This document shows, piece by piece, positions 53,118 through 61,501 of a stretch of DNA of 64,000 nucleotides (positions are counted from its first letter, which is position 1; every line of letters starts with the position of its first letter). This DNA is from Clostridia bacterium (lineage in GTDB: Bacteria; Bacillota_A; Clostridia; Oscillospirales; CAG-272). The notes under the pieces were generated by a model. It made no database searches and had not been told where the DNA came from. It was given only the letters and a program-made list of their open reading frames with translations. The DNA lies in NCBI GenBank assembly GCA_017466455.1, contig JAFTUD010000002.1, positions 62,001 to 126,000 of the forward strand, read 5' to 3'. The position numbers and the translations under genes are program-made.

Positions 53118-55377
53118 TTTTTGAATCTTTCGTTTTGTATCTGCACTTGGGAACGCTACACATAAGAGTTCCGTTTTTCTTTCTTAGTAGCATGCTTCCG
53201 CAATCGGTGCATTTTTCATTAGTAGGCATATCCCAAGTTGAGAAATTACATTTTGGATAATTCAAGCAGCTAAAAAATTGCTTTCCGCTTTTTCCAACCT
53301 TGGAAACGATATCCTCACCGCATTTAGGACATTTAACGCCTATTTTTACTATTTTAGCCTTTGTAAACTTGCAATTAGGATAATTAGAGCAAGCATAAAA
53401 ATCGCCATATTGTCCAGTACGAACAACAACATCAGAACCGCAAATTTCGCACTTAAAATCCGCTGTTTCAGCTTTCTTCGACTCTTGCAAGGATCCGTCC
53501 TTATTAAGAGTCTTAGTATTTTTACACTTAGGATAATTAGAGCAAGCTGCAAATTTTCCAAACCGTCCGTTTTTAACGATCATTTCACTTCCGCATTTAT
53601 CACAAATTATTCCTGCTCTCTCTTGCAAGATTTCTGTGCTATTCTTAAGCTCTGCCTTTTCCGCATTTTCAAGCTCTATTTCAAATTGCTTGTAGAAGTC
53701 GGATAGAACCTCTTGCATTTTTTCCTTTCCGCTTGCAATGGTATCAAGTCTGTTTTCCATAATGGCTGTAAACTTATAGTCCATTACATCGGGGAAATAT
53801 TCATCCATTATCTTAGTAGTAACCTCTCCAAGCGGAGTTGGTTTTAAGAATTTACCGTCTCTTGCAACATATCCGCGGGTTATAATTACTGTTATGATAG
53901 GCGTAAATGTGCTTGGACGACCAATTCCGTTTTCTTCAAGGAATTTAACAAGCGTTGCCTCATCATATCTTAACGGTGGCTCTGTGAAATGTTGAACGGC
54001 TTCTATACTCTTTGAAGTAAGCACATCTTTTTCCAAAATAGCAGGTATTTTAGCATTTTTTTCGGGATCAAATGCATCGTCCGCATTACTTGGAGCCTCC
54101 TCGTTTGCTTCCTCGTATATTGTCATATATCCCGAAAACGCAACAGTATATCCGCTTGAACGGAAAATATGCCCATTATTTTCAAAGTCAACGACAACGG
54201 TGTTAATTACCGCTGATGACATTTGACTCGCAACAAATCGCTCCCAAATCAGCTTATAAAGCTTATACTGATCGTTAGAGAGTCTTTTCCTAATAAGCTG
54301 TGGCTCAAGCTCAACATTTGACGGTCTTATCGCTTCGTGAGCGTCCTGTGCATTAGATTTGGATTTATAAATTCTTGTTTTTGAAGGATAGAATTTTTCA
54401 CCGTATTTTGAAATAATCAAATCCTTAGCCTTCGCCTGCGCTTCTTCGGAAATTCTAAGCGAATCCGTACGCATATAGGTTATAAGACCTTGAACGCCAC
54501 CGTGTTCAGCTCCAACATCAATACCTTCATAAAGCTCTTGAGCAATTTTCATTGTCTTTTGAGATTGAAAACCGAGCTTTCTTGCTGCGTCCTGCTGTAG
54601 GGTTGATGTAGTGAACGGAGGCATCGGCGCACGACTCTTAGTTCCCTTCTTAATGTCATAAACATTGAAGGGATTACCCTTTACGGCTTCAAGAATTGCG
54701 TCAGCCTCTTTTTGGTTCTTGATTTTTATTTTTTTAGTCTTATTACCGTAAAAATGTGCTTCTACCGTTTTTTTATCATCCATCGAAAGCACAGCATCGA
54801 TTGTCCAGTATTCAGTCGGCTTAAAGGCTTGAATTTCTCTTTCTCTTTCAACGATTATCTTTGTAGCCACCGATTGAACTCGTCCTGCGGAAAGACCGCT
54901 TTTTACGGATTTCCAAAGGATAGGACTAACCTTATATCCCACAATTCTATCAAGAAGCCTTCTTGCCTGCTGGGAGTTAACAAGATCCATATCTATATCT
55001 CTTGGATGCTTGATAGCTTCCTTTACCGCTGACTTTGTGATTTCATTGAAGGAAATTCTTTTTGCCTTCTTGCTGTATTCACCAAGCACAGCCGAAAGGT
55101 GCCACGAAATGGCTTCTCCCTCACGGTCAGGGTCAGTTGCGAAAAATATTTTATCCGCCTTCTTGGCTTCCTTTTTCAAATCCTTTATGAGGTCGCCCTT
55201 CCCGCGAATATTTATATAATGTGTTTCAAAATTATTATCTATATCAATTCCAAGGGATGATTTAGGTAGATCTCTTACATGTCCCACGGAAGCTATTACT
55301 TTATAATTTGAGCCAAGGTAGTTTTTTACAGTTCCAATTTTACCGGGTGACTCAAGTATTACGAGATTGGTTGCCAT
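53110..55377 (-). CDS. topA: DNA topoisomerase I
   Basis: A type IA topoisomerase of 755 residues that relaxes negative supercoils. The Toprim domain starts NLVILESPGKIGTVKNYLG with FATDPDREGEAISWHL; the catalytic tyrosine is in GLITYMRTDS. Four Cys4 zinc-ribbon modules form the C-terminus (CDKCGS to YPKCK, CEICGS to YPNCK, CPKCGE to YPKCN, and a shorter CTDCGS to PKC). It lies 15 bases after dprA. Confidence 0.98.
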   Translation of the reverse strand: MATNLVILESPGKIGTVKNYLGSNYKVIASVGHVRDLPKSSLGIDIDNNFETHYINIRGKGDLIKDLKKEAKKADKIFFATDPDREGEAISWHLSAVLGEYSKKAKRISFNEITKSAVKEAIKHPRDIDMDLVNSQQARRLLDRIVGYKVSPILWKSVKSGLSAGRVQSVATKIIVEREREIQAFKPTEYWTIDAVLSMDDKKTVEAHFYGNKTKKIKIKNQKEADAILEAVKGNPFNVYDIKKGTKSRAPMPPFTTSTLQQDAARKLGFQSQKTMKIAQELYEGIDVGAEHGGVQGLITYMRTDSLRISEEAQAKAKDLIISKYGEKFYPSKTRIYKSKSNAQDAHEAIRPSNVELEPQLIRKRLSNDQYKLYKLIWERFVASQMSSAVINTVVVDFENNGHIFRSSGYTVAFSGYMTIYEEANEEAPSNADDAFDPEKNAKIPAILEKDVLTSKSIEAVQHFTEPPLRYDEATLVKFLEENGIGRPSTFTPIITVIITRGYVARDGKFLKPTPLGEVTTKIMDEYFPDVMDYKFTAIMENRLDTIASGKEKMQEVLSDFYKQFEIELENAEKAELKNSTEILQERAGIICDKCGSEMIVKNGRFGKFAACSNYPKCKNTKTLNKDGSLQESKKAETADFKCEICGSDVVVRTGQYGDFYACSNYPNCKFTKAKIVKIGVKCPKCGEDIVSKVGKSGKQFFSCLNYPKCNFSTWDMPTNEKCTDCGSMLLRKKNGTLMCSVPKCRYKTKDSKND

Positions 55378-55392
55378 TTATAATCCTTTCGC

Positions 55393-56613
55393 TTATATCT
55401 TCATACAATTTGAACCGTCAATGATAGTTATTTTTCCGGCAATTTCAAGTATTGACATACTTGACATTACAGCAGAGGCTGACAGTCCGGTGAGTAAAAC
55501 AAGCTCATCAGCTGAATAAAGCTTGCCATCCTCCATAGATGCGTATATTTTCTTGTCCTCATCGGAAAGACTTTCATCATCTTCTTCCTTAAAGCATTCC
55601 TTAACCTTTTTCATTGACTTAGCAGCTTCCTTTTGATGCTTCTTCTTTTTCTCAAGAAGGTCGTCCTTATCCTTGAAGCGTGCTATTGAAAATCTCGGGC
55701 GGTGCTTCGCGCTCTTTAGGTCAATGCTATTGCCAAAATCCTCTAAAAACTCTTTGAAAATATCAATAGCATTTTTTACGAGCTTTGCCTTTCCTTCCTT
55801 TATGAGCTCGTTAGGAAAGTCGCTTTTTCCCATCTTTGCAGGACCGGGAACGGCGAATATGGGTTTTCCCTGCTCTAATGCGTGTCTTGCCGTGATTCTT
55901 GCACCACTTATTTCATTTGCCTCAACAATTACAGTTCCTCTGGATATTCCGCTTATAAGCCTGTTTCTTGATTGAAAAGCTCCTTCTAAAACCGGAGTAT
56001 TTGGAGGACATTCGGTAATAATCGCTCCACCGTATAAAACAGCGGCATCTCTTGTTTGCTTTGTGGAGGTGGGATAATTTATATCGATTCCGCAAGCCAA
56101 AAAGCCAACAGTTCTGCCAAAAGCGCTTAAGGTTCCTTGAGCAACGCTGTTATCAATTCCGCGGGCAAATCCACTTACCGTGATTGCTCCGCCCTTTGAA
56201 AGACAATATCCCAAATCAAATGCCATTCTTTGACCATAATCGCTCATCGTTCTTGTTCCAACGACGGAAATAGATAGCTCATTGTCAAAATCAGGAAATT
56301 CACCGATATAGTAAAGAACCGCAGGAAAATCCTCCAGCTCTCTAAGCGAATTTGGATATTCGTCATCGGAATATGCAAGTACATTTACTTCCCTATCATA
56401 GCACCATTCAAGAACATCCTCTGCATTTTTTAAGCCTTTTAGCTTCAACGCATTTTTCTCATGAGGCTTAAGCCATTCAATTGCATCAATTTCCTCATCA
56501 TCAGCATCGTATATAGCTTGCTCGTCTTGAAAATGCTCTATTAATTTTTTGTAAATAGGATTTCCCTCTCTAAAAAGAAGAGATAACCAAACCCATATAA
56601 GCTTTTTATCCAT
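55393..56613 (-). CDS. dprA: DNA-processing protein DprA
   Basis: DprA loads RecA on incoming single-stranded DNA in transformation. The 406 residues have an N-terminal helical region and a Rossmann core with VVGTRTMSDYGQRMA and GFARGIDNSVAQGTLSAFGRTVGFLACGID. FQSRNRLISGISRGTVIVEA follows, then a C-terminal winged-helix region. A lysine- and glutamate-rich insert (KKKKHQKEAAKSMKKVKE and following acidic residues) joins core and winged helix. It is the first gene of the long operon to ftsY and beyond. Confidence 0.93.
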   Translation of the reverse strand: MDKKLIWVWLSLLFREGNPIYKKLIEHFQDEQAIYDADDEEIDAIEWLKPHEKNALKLKGLKNAEDVLEWCYDREVNVLAYSDDEYPNSLRELEDFPAVLYYIGEFPDFDNELSISVVGTRTMSDYGQRMAFDLGYCLSKGGAITVSGFARGIDNSVAQGTLSAFGRTVGFLACGIDINYPTSTKQTRDAAVLYGGAIITECPPNTPVLEGAFQSRNRLISGISRGTVIVEANEISGARITARHALEQGKPIFAVPGPAKMGKSDFPNELIKEGKAKLVKNAIDIFKEFLEDFGNSIDLKSAKHRPRFSIARFKDKDDLLEKKKKHQKEAAKSMKKVKECFKEEDDESLSDEDKKIYASMEDGKLYSADELVLLTGLSASAVMSSMSILEIAGKITIIDGSNCMKI

Positions 56614-56666
56614 GAAAATTACGCCCGTTTTTCTATAAATTTTTAAATATTATAATAATATATTAT

Positions 56667-56695
56667 ATAATAGCATTTTAAACGGTGTTTGTCAA
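56667..56695 (-). promoter_or_regulatory. Promoter of the dprA-topA operon
   Basis: On the minus strand, TTGACA (56695-56690), a 17-base spacer and TATTAT (56672-56667). It lies between the methyltransferase stop and the dprA start. Confidence 0.85.
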
Positions 56696-56699
56696 TCAT

Positions 56700-57530
56700 T
56701 TAATTAAATTTATTTGAAATTTCCCACATTATGATTGCAGATGCCATTGCAACATTAAGAGATTCGGTATTTTCCCTCATAGGAATAAAGAGCGTATTTG
56801 TAGATGCTCTTATAACATCATCGCTTATTCCATGTCCCTCGTTCCCCAATATAACAATATCATCTCTCTTTAGGGAATCCTTCCCTAAAATCAATGCGTT
56901 ATTGTCGAGAGCCGCGGATAAGACTCTTCTTCCGCCGGACTTAAACACCTCTATTGACCCCAAAAAATCTGATACAACATCTACCTTAATCTTAAAAATC
57001 GCACCCATGGACGCGCGTATTACCTTTGGCGAATATATATCAACGCAATCAGATGACAAAACTAATCTATCTATTCCAAGCGCAACCGCATTTCTCATGA
57101 TAGTGCCCATATTACCGGGGTCACGGATTGACTGAAGCATTATTATAGAATCATTCTCATTATTTTCTGCATTTGCCGAAAACGAATGCATTTTATCATA
57201 AAATCCGCACACGGTTATTATTCCCTGCGGTGAATTTTCACTTGTCATCTTGGCAAATATATAGCCTTCAACACAAAGAATTATCGCACCTTTTTCAATA
57301 CATTCCTTGATTTTTTGTACTATTTCATTAGAAAAAGCCGTATTATTTTCCAAGATAATATACTTAATGTCGGCATTAAATTCAACAGCCTCCAAAAAGA
57401 GCTTTATGCCATCGCATAGGAACAATTTTCTCTGCTCCCTGTACTTTTTATTCAATAACTTTGATAGTTCGGTAACAGTTGAATTCGACTTACTTTGTAT
57501 TAAATCTACTCCAAAAATTTTATTATTCAT
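56700..57530 (-). CDS. TrmH/SpoU family RNA 2'-O-methyltransferase
   Basis: A SPOUT methyltransferase of 276 residues. An N-terminal L30e-like substrate-binding domain (REQRKLFLCDGIKLFLEAVE) is followed by the knotted SAM domain with LQSIRDPGNMGTIMRNAVALGIDRLVLSSDCVD, ILGNEGHGISDDV and IPMRENTESLNVAMASAI. The type is close to RlmB or TsnR-like rRNA Gm methyltransferases; the exact target is uncertain. It lies after rplT, as often in Firmicutes, but a terminator intervenes. Confidence 0.9.
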   Translation of the reverse strand: MNNKIFGVDLIQSKSNSTVTELSKLLNKKYREQRKLFLCDGIKLFLEAVEFNADIKYIILENNTAFSNEIVQKIKECIEKGAIILCVEGYIFAKMTSENSPQGIITVCGFYDKMHSFSANAENNENDSIIMLQSIRDPGNMGTIMRNAVALGIDRLVLSSDCVDIYSPKVIRASMGAIFKIKVDVVSDFLGSIEVFKSGGRRVLSAALDNNALILGKDSLKRDDIVILGNEGHGISDDVIRASTNTLFIPMRENTESLNVAMASAIIMWEISNKFN

Positions 57531-57548
57531 ATAACCTCATAAATGTCA

Positions 57549-57574
57549 AAAAACTCGGCAAATGCCGAGTTTTT
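57549..57574 (-). terminator. Terminator of infC-rpmI-rplT
   Basis: A stem of ACTCGGCA/TGCCGAGT with flanking A/T extensions (57549-57574) follows rplT by about ten bases. T6 follows on the minus strand. Confidence 0.88.
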
Positions 57575-57584
57575 ATGGTTTTAA

Positions 57585-57938
57585 TTAAAGAGCTGCCTTA
57601 GCTTTTTCAGCGATTGCTGCGAAAGCATCCTTGTCAGATACAGCAAGCTCAGCGAGCATCTTTCTGTTAAGATCAATGCCAGCAAGCTTCAAGCCATGCA
57701 TAAGTGTGGAATAGTTCATTCCGCAAACCTTTGCCTGAGCTGAAATTCTTGTAATCCAAAGAGAACGGAAATCTCTCTTCTTCATCTTACGGCCTGCGAA
57801 TGCATAGTTACCACTCTTCAAAACAGCCTGCTTAGCCATCTTAAAGTGCTTGCTCTTTGCACCCCAGTATCCCTTTGCCATCTTTAAAACTTTATTTCTT
57901 CTTTTGCGCGTCATCATTGCGCCTTTAACTCTAGCCAT
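57585..57938 (-). CDS. rplT: 50S ribosomal protein L20
   Basis: L20 binds 23S rRNA early in assembly and in Firmicutes represses its own operon through the infC leader. The 117 residues start [24 protein letters not shown] and contain [21 protein letters not shown] precedes the ATG. It is the last gene of infC-rpmI-rplT. Confidence 0.98.
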   Translation of the reverse strand: MARVKGAMMTRKRRNKVLKMAKGYWGAKSKHFKMAKQAVLKSGNYAFAGRKMKKRDFRSLWITRISAQAKVCGMNYSTLMHGLKLAGIDLNRKMLAELAVSDKDAFAAIAEKAKAAL

Positions 57939-57970
57939 CTTAAAAAATCCTCCTTGTTAGTGTTTCGCTC

Positions 57971-58165
57971 TTATTTGTTGATAAGCTTTCTGATTGCTGG
58001 TGCCATGCTCTCGCTCAAGTATGAGTTACCACGAAGCTTTCTCTTACGCTTTGCAGTCTTAAGACCGAGATTGTGACGGTGTTGAGAGTGAAACATTTTT
58101 ACCTTGCCTGTACCGGTCAAAGAAAATCTTTTGCTTGATGCCTTATGTGTTTTGATTTTTCCCAT
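57971..58165 (-). CDS. rpmI: 50S ribosomal protein L35
   Basis: L35 is a 64-residue basic protein of the large subunit, starting MGKIKTHKASSKRFSLTGTGKVK and including HNLGLKTAKRKRKLR. GGAAAT precedes the ATG. It lies 34 bases after infC and 32 bases before rplT. Confidence 0.98.
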   Translation of the reverse strand: MGKIKTHKASSKRFSLTGTGKVKMFHSQHRHNLGLKTAKRKRKLRGNSYLSESMAPAIRKLINK

Positions 58166-58199
58166 GATATTTATTTCCTTTCAAACATATTAATCTTTA

Positions 58200-58718
58200 T
58201 TACTTTTTAATTGGTGAGATGGTAACATTCATTCTTCTTCCATCTAATACAGGAGCCTTATCGGCACCTCCAAACTCTGCGCATGCCTCAATGAATCTTT
58301 TAATAATTTCAAGACCTGCATCAGTATGTGCCATTTCTCTGCCCTTAAATAGAAGAGTAACTCTTACCTTATCTCCGCCCTTTAAAAACCTGATTGCGTT
58401 ATTGGCTTTTGTGTTGAAATCGTGCGTATCAATTCTACAGGAGAGCTGAACCTCTTTAATGTCAACGGTTTGTTGCTTTTTCTTCGCTTCCTTTTCCTTC
58501 TTATCCCTGTCATAACGGTACTTTCCGTAATCCATAATGCGACATACGGGCGGATTAGCACCGGGAGCGATAAGAACCAAGTCAAGCCCCAACGCATATG
58601 CCTTTTCAAGTGCATCGCGAGATGATGTAACACCAAGCTGTTCTCCGTCAACGCCAACGAGTCTTACTTCCTTCAATTTGATTTCTTCATTGATAGACAA
58701 TTCTTTAGAGCTAATAAT
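58200..58718 (-). CDS. infC: Translation initiation factor IF-3 (AUU start)
   Basis: IF-3 checks start-codon pairing on the 30S subunit. The frame shows INEEIKLKEVRLVGVDGEQLG at the N-terminus and, later, DYGKYRYDRDKKEKEAKKKQQ and the C-terminal domain to MNVTISPIKK. GGAGG (58729-58725) is followed after six bases by ATT ATT AGC TCT. There is no ATG or GTG in frame; the next candidate is TTG 58700, 24 bases from the SD. AUU at 58718 (or 58715) is therefore the likely start, giving about 172 residues. AUU starts on infC are known and support autoregulation by IF-3. Confidence 0.9.
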   Translation of the reverse strand: MISSKELSINEEIKLKEVRLVGVDGEQLGVTSSRDALEKAYALGLDLVLIAPGANPPVCRIMDYGKYRYDRDKKEKEAKKKQQTVDIKEVQLSCRIDTHDFNTKANNAIRFLKGGDKVRVTLLFKGREMAHTDAGLEIIKRFIEACAEFGGADKAPVLDGRRMNVTISPIKK

Positions 58719-58751
58719 TAAGCACCTCCATTTACAAAAGTAAATACAATC

Positions 58752-58905
58752 TTATAAAAACAAAAATCGTGCGTAGAAATTTCTCCGCACTTTATACAAA
58801 ATCCATACCTCACCCCTTTATAAGGTAAAGTACAAATGAACCTGTATTAACCGCAGTCTACCATATGTAACTGGGTGAGAACGGAGTGTTCTACTTCTTT
58901 TTGCT
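58752..58905 (-). promoter_or_regulatory. infC leader with attenuator (probable L20-type r-protein leader)
   Basis: A leader of about 150 bases between the promoter and infC. On the minus strand it holds a hairpin AGAAC-ACTCC-GTTCT (58892-58878). A long-range pair CTCACCC (58879-58873) with GGGTGAG (58815-58809) overlaps that hairpin by two bases. It ends with a terminator hairpin GTGCG...CGCAC (58790-58769) followed by a T-rich run (58766-58756). The position matches the Firmicutes leader through which L20 represses infC-rpmI-rplT. Assignment to that family is from context and recalled similarity. Confidence 0.62.
58769..58790 (-). terminator. Attenuator hairpin in the infC leader
   Basis: A ten-base-pair imperfect stem (one mismatch, 58774/58785) is followed on the minus strand by a T-rich tract to 58756. 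It lies 50 bases upstream of the infC start, so it must be read through for expression. Confidence 0.85.
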
Positions 58906-58910
58906 CCACT

Positions 58911-58939
58911 ATTTTAACACAAGCTTTTGCGTTTGTCAA
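58911..58939 (-). promoter_or_regulatory. infC operon promoter
   Basis: On the minus strand, TTGACA (58939-58934), a 17-base spacer and TAAAAT (58916-58911). Between here and the GH3 gene (58940-59038) I see only AT-rich spacer. Confidence 0.88.
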
Positions 58940-59038
58940 TAGTTTTTTGAAAAAATATTTTTATTTTTTGAAATTACGTAAATCCCTTGATTTTAAAAGG
59001 CTTTTTAGCATTTTAAAATAGAATATGACAAAGAATAA

Positions 59039-59060
59039 CCAAGGGGAAAATTCCCCTTGG
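59039..59060 (-). terminator. Hairpin after the GH3 gene
   Basis: CCAAGGGGAA (59039-59048) pairs with TTCCCCTTGG (59051-59060), 14 bases after the gene. The following T-run on the minus strand is interrupted, so termination may be partial. Confidence 0.7.
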
Positions 59061-59073
59061 CTCTCTATTGAGA

Positions 59074-61452
59074 TTATTTTCTTGCCTCTATAACATAATT
59101 GCTCTTAAGAATAAGCTCAAGAATTCTACAAGCGCATTTTTGAGCACTTGCTCTGCTCACACTTCCGTCCTTAAGACCTTCTATTATGTCCTTTCTGTGG
59201 CATCCTGGCATGATAAGGTCATTTCCTGCATATGGATGCTCCTTTGAGTTGGAGCAAGGATTCCAGTCGGTCATAACAGTCCCCTCAAAGCCCCATTCTC
59301 CACGCAAAATTCCGTTAAGAAGATCAAAGCTGGTAGATGCGAACTGTCCGTTGATCTTGTTATACGCAGTCATAACAGCATGAGCTCCACTCTTCATTAT
59401 TGCTATTTTAAATGCCTTCAAATATATTTCTCTCAATGCCCTTTCGCTTACAACACTGTTAGAAACACCGCGCTCGTACTCTATATTATTGCACGCAAAA
59501 TGCTTTATAGTAACATATCTGCCAGTCGGCTCCGCATCGCTATCATATTGAACACCAAATGTTATGTACGCACCCGTGTTTCCGGCGATAAGCGGATCCT
59601 CGGACATATATTCAAAGTTTCTTCCGTTCAATGGATTTCTATGAATATTTATTCCGGGAGCAAGCCAGCCCTCAATATCGGAACAAATCATATCATCGCA
59701 AACACAAGCGCCAAAATCATATGCAATATTAGAGTCCCAAGTATTAGCAAAGCAGGTGCCCGATGGGAAAGCAACCATTTCGTGACAAACATCAGTATCG
59801 CTCTCCTCAGGCGTTCCAAAAATGGAAAGGCGAATTCCACCGGGGCCGTCAGCTACTGCGCTTGTAGGAATCTTATATTTATCACTTGACCAGTATTCAC
59901 CCGCTGCACCGCGCACCTTAATAGCCATGCTACCAACATTTGCGTTAGCATTTGCGCCATCATAAATTACACCGTTTAAAATATCAGCAAGCTCTTCATC
60001 ACTAAATTGAGCCACAACATGCTCAACAGTGGCGTTTCCTGCCCAAACATCCTCAAGAGTGTAGATTTTATCTTCGGCGAGCCCTTTAAGCTCCTTGTCT
60101 GGATTATCCTCATATTTTTCGCAAACAAGAGGTTCCACACAATCACAATCAAAGGCTATAACCGTAGCGTTCTTAATCTCATCAGCCTCACCCTCATATG
60201 TATAAGGCGCTATTCCTGCCTTGCTAATGAGCTTTAGTGCATCGTTATCACATACAAGCCTGTTTGTTGTTTTAACGCAAATAACATCCTTCTCAAGGCT
60301 TATAACAAACGCAACATGTGTATTTCTTGAGGAATTACCATATCTAACGATATAAATTCCCTTTTCAAGAACATACTGTGCATTTTTCTCATCGTAGCTT
60401 GCCATGTCGGTAAGGTCAAACGAAATAATCATTTCTGTTTCTTCGTCGGGAGCGAGTTCTGGTGTCTTCGCATAAGCACAAAGCTCTTGGTAAGCCTTTT
60501 CAAGCCTTCCGTCAGGAGAAGAAAGATAGCATTCAACAACCTCTTTTCCTGCTACCGCTCCGGTGTTCTTTACATCAACCGAAAAGCTAACAATATTTTC
60601 ATCTACGGAAATATCATGAGCGATCATTTCAAAGGTTGTATAAGATAGTCCAAAGCCGAATGGATACATAGGATCAACATTAAATGTATCAAAATAACGA
60701 TATCCAACATAAATTCCTTCATTGTAAGGAACAAGCTTTGTATCAATTCCGAGCGTAGTTGGATAATCCTCGTATTTATAAGCCCATGTGGTAGTTAATT
60801 TTGCACTTGGAGTTACCTTTCCGCTGACTATATCGGCAACAGAATTACCAAACTGCTCTCCGCCCATGGAAGCATACAAAATAGCATCAACCTTGCAATC
60901 CTTAATGCTTCTTAAATCAAGAGGTCCGCAGGTGTTGAGAATTAGAACCGTGCGGTTAAAGCATGATGATACATTTTTAATGAGCGCTGTTTCATCGGCG
61001 TGTAGCTTGTAAAAGCCTTCCTCGTTTTTGAGGTCATCAGCCTCTCCACTGCATCTTCCAACGGAAACGATAGCTGTATCAACTGCACAAGAGGCATCTT
61101 TAATAGCATCAAACGGCATATTTATTTCATTAAATCTAAATACCCACTCTGCCCAGTTCCTGTTTACTCTTTTATATTCCTCTGCATGCTCGTTAACCCA
61201 AGCCTTATTTATAGCGTCGGTTTTAGGCTCAATTTCATATCCTGCCCATTCAAGTGCTTCATTTGTTTGAATGATTCTTTGCGCAAGCATATCGCCCGAG
61301 CCCCAGCCGAGCTTAAAGCATTGATATGATGCAATTCCAAAAAGTGCAATTTTTTTGTCCTTTATAGGAAGTGCGTTATTATCATTTTTCAAAAGCACCA
61401 TACCGTCAGCAGCCGCGCGACGGACAAAATCAACCTTTTCCTGTCTTAACAT
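59074..61452 (-). CDS. Glycoside hydrolase family 3, permuted domain order (beta-glucosidase-like)
   Basis: A cytosolic GH3 enzyme of 792 residues without a signal peptide. The usual order is reversed. Residues 1-275 match the GH3 C-terminal domain (AADGMVLLKNDNNALPI, YPFGFGLSYTTF). Residues 280-385 match the FnIII-like domain. Residues about 463-790 match the catalytic GH3 barrel: VADGPGGIRL, FPSGTCFANTW, WLAPGINIHRNPLNGRNFEYMSEDP, TIKHFACNN, and GFEGTVMTDWNP with nucleophile Asp729. Permuted GH3 enzymes are known from rumen Clostridia such as Ruminococcus albus. The substrate is probably a beta-glucoside but is not certain. GGAG precedes the ATG. Confidence 0.92.
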   Translation of the reverse strand: MLRQEKVDFVRRAAADGMVLLKNDNNALPIKDKKIALFGIASYQCFKLGWGSGDMLAQRIIQTNEALEWAGYEIEPKTDAINKAWVNEHAEEYKRVNRNWAEWVFRFNEINMPFDAIKDASCAVDTAIVSVGRCSGEADDLKNEEGFYKLHADETALIKNVSSCFNRTVLILNTCGPLDLRSIKDCKVDAILYASMGGEQFGNSVADIVSGKVTPSAKLTTTWAYKYEDYPTTLGIDTKLVPYNEGIYVGYRYFDTFNVDPMYPFGFGLSYTTFEMIAHDISVDENIVSFSVDVKNTGAVAGKEVVECYLSSPDGRLEKAYQELCAYAKTPELAPDEETEMIISFDLTDMASYDEKNAQYVLEKGIYIVRYGNSSRNTHVAFVISLEKDVICVKTTNRLVCDNDALKLISKAGIAPYTYEGEADEIKNATVIAFDCDCVEPLVCEKYEDNPDKELKGLAEDKIYTLEDVWAGNATVEHVVAQFSDEELADILNGVIYDGANANANVGSMAIKVRGAAGEYWSSDKYKIPTSAVADGPGGIRLSIFGTPEESDTDVCHEMVAFPSGTCFANTWDSNIAYDFGACVCDDMICSDIEGWLAPGINIHRNPLNGRNFEYMSEDPLIAGNTGAYITFGVQYDSDAEPTGRYVTIKHFACNNIEYERGVSNSVVSERALREIYLKAFKIAIMKSGAHAVMTAYNKINGQFASTSFDLLNGILRGEWGFEGTVMTDWNPCSNSKEHPYAGNDLIMPGCHRKDIIEGLKDGSVSRASAQKCACRILELILKSNYVIEARK

Positions 61453-61475
61453 ATTGATTCTCCTTTAATTTAGGT

Positions 61476-61500
61476 AAAAAGCGGGAAAATCCCGCTTTTT
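61476..61500 (-). terminator. Terminator of glnS
   Basis: AAAAAGCGGGA (61476-61486) pairs with TCCCGCTTTTT (61490-61500), just after the glnS stop. It lies only 24 bases upstream of the GH3 start. Confidence 0.9.
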
Positions 61501-61501
61501 C

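Noticed and set aside
57544..57549. TTGACA upstream of the TrmH-type gene as a promoter
   Set aside because: A -10 at 17 bases would fall inside the coding region, and the hexamer overlaps the T-run of the rplT terminator.
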